Below are positions 29,349 to 29,349 of a stretch of DNA of 29,349 nucleotides, piece after piece (positions within the stretch are counted from its first letter, which is position 1; each line of letters opens with the position of its first letter). The DNA is from Amoebophrya sp. AT5.2 (Eukaryota > Sar > Dinophyceae > Syndiniales > Amoebophryaceae), in contig RXOD01004084.1 of assembly GCA_005223375.1 (NCBI GenBank), positions 1 through 29,349 of the forward strand. The letters run 5' to 3'. Below the pieces are notes generated by a model. It did no database searches. It saw only the letters and a program-made list of their open reading frames with translations, and was not told the DNA's origin. A program made the translations under genes and the position numbers.

Positions 29349-29349
29349 C
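29224..29349. repeat. 54-nt tandem coding repeat at the right edge
   Basis: TCCTCGCGG-x-GCATTTTCTCGG begins at 29224 and again at 29278, each followed by a similar TCGTCGCG-x2-TTCTCTCGG block. The period is 54 nt, a multiple of three, matching an 18-residue peptide unit on the minus strand. The array probably continues beyond the window. Confidence 0.85.

Noticed and set aside
1..29349. CRISPR arrays, rRNA, bacterial operons or reverse transcriptase/integrase motifs
   Set aside because: None were seen by eye. The repeats present are coding or minisatellite-like with irregular spacing, and no YxDD, DDE or HUH signature was recognised on either strand.

Overview
This window is nuclear DNA from a eukaryote, most likely a flagellated protist. 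The evidence is several genes interrupted by GT-AG introns whose reading phases agree across the junctions, a kinesin motor, a J-domain protein with a mitochondrial-type leader, a ubiquitin-fold protein, and a gene resembling the animal C2orf81 (DUF4639) family. No bacterial operon logic, ribosome-binding sites or rRNA were seen. The one-directional gene layout and low-complexity proteins would suit an alveolate such as a syndinian, dinoflagellate relative or perkinsid, but that placement is a guess.

Left part (1-21,140): every gene I can support lies on the + strand. In order they are: a very large low-complexity protein (open at the left edge, to 6205) with three kinds of internal repeat; a J-domain co-chaperone (6546-7751) whose single long ORF hides a change of frame best explained by two introns; a two-exon GFA/CENP-V zinc protein (8297-9400); an intronless N-terminal-motor kinesin (10985-14137); a two-exon ubiquitin-like protein (14702-15483) whose intron carries a damaged copy of exon 2; a seven-exon gene (16616-19418) that I reconstruct as a C2orf81-like protein of 545 aa; and a multi-exon gene of unknown function whose 3' exons run to 21139.

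Right part (21,140-29,349): directly after the last + strand stop codon the DNA becomes much richer in G+C, starting with a GC-only palindromic block near 21,155-21,180. No intact gene is visible here. On the minus strand there are stretches that read like protein, but they jump between frames without room for introns and are cut by single in-frame stops (28321, 28186, 27025, 25622). The best reading is a large decayed gene or mobile element of unknown family, transcribed right to left. It begins at or beyond the right edge with an Arg/Glu coiled coil built from a 54-nt repeat. A minisatellite-like GCCTCGCGCTGGCG motif lies inside it.

The intact genes share no single pathway. Kinesin and a C2orf81-like protein would both fit a cell with cilia or flagella.
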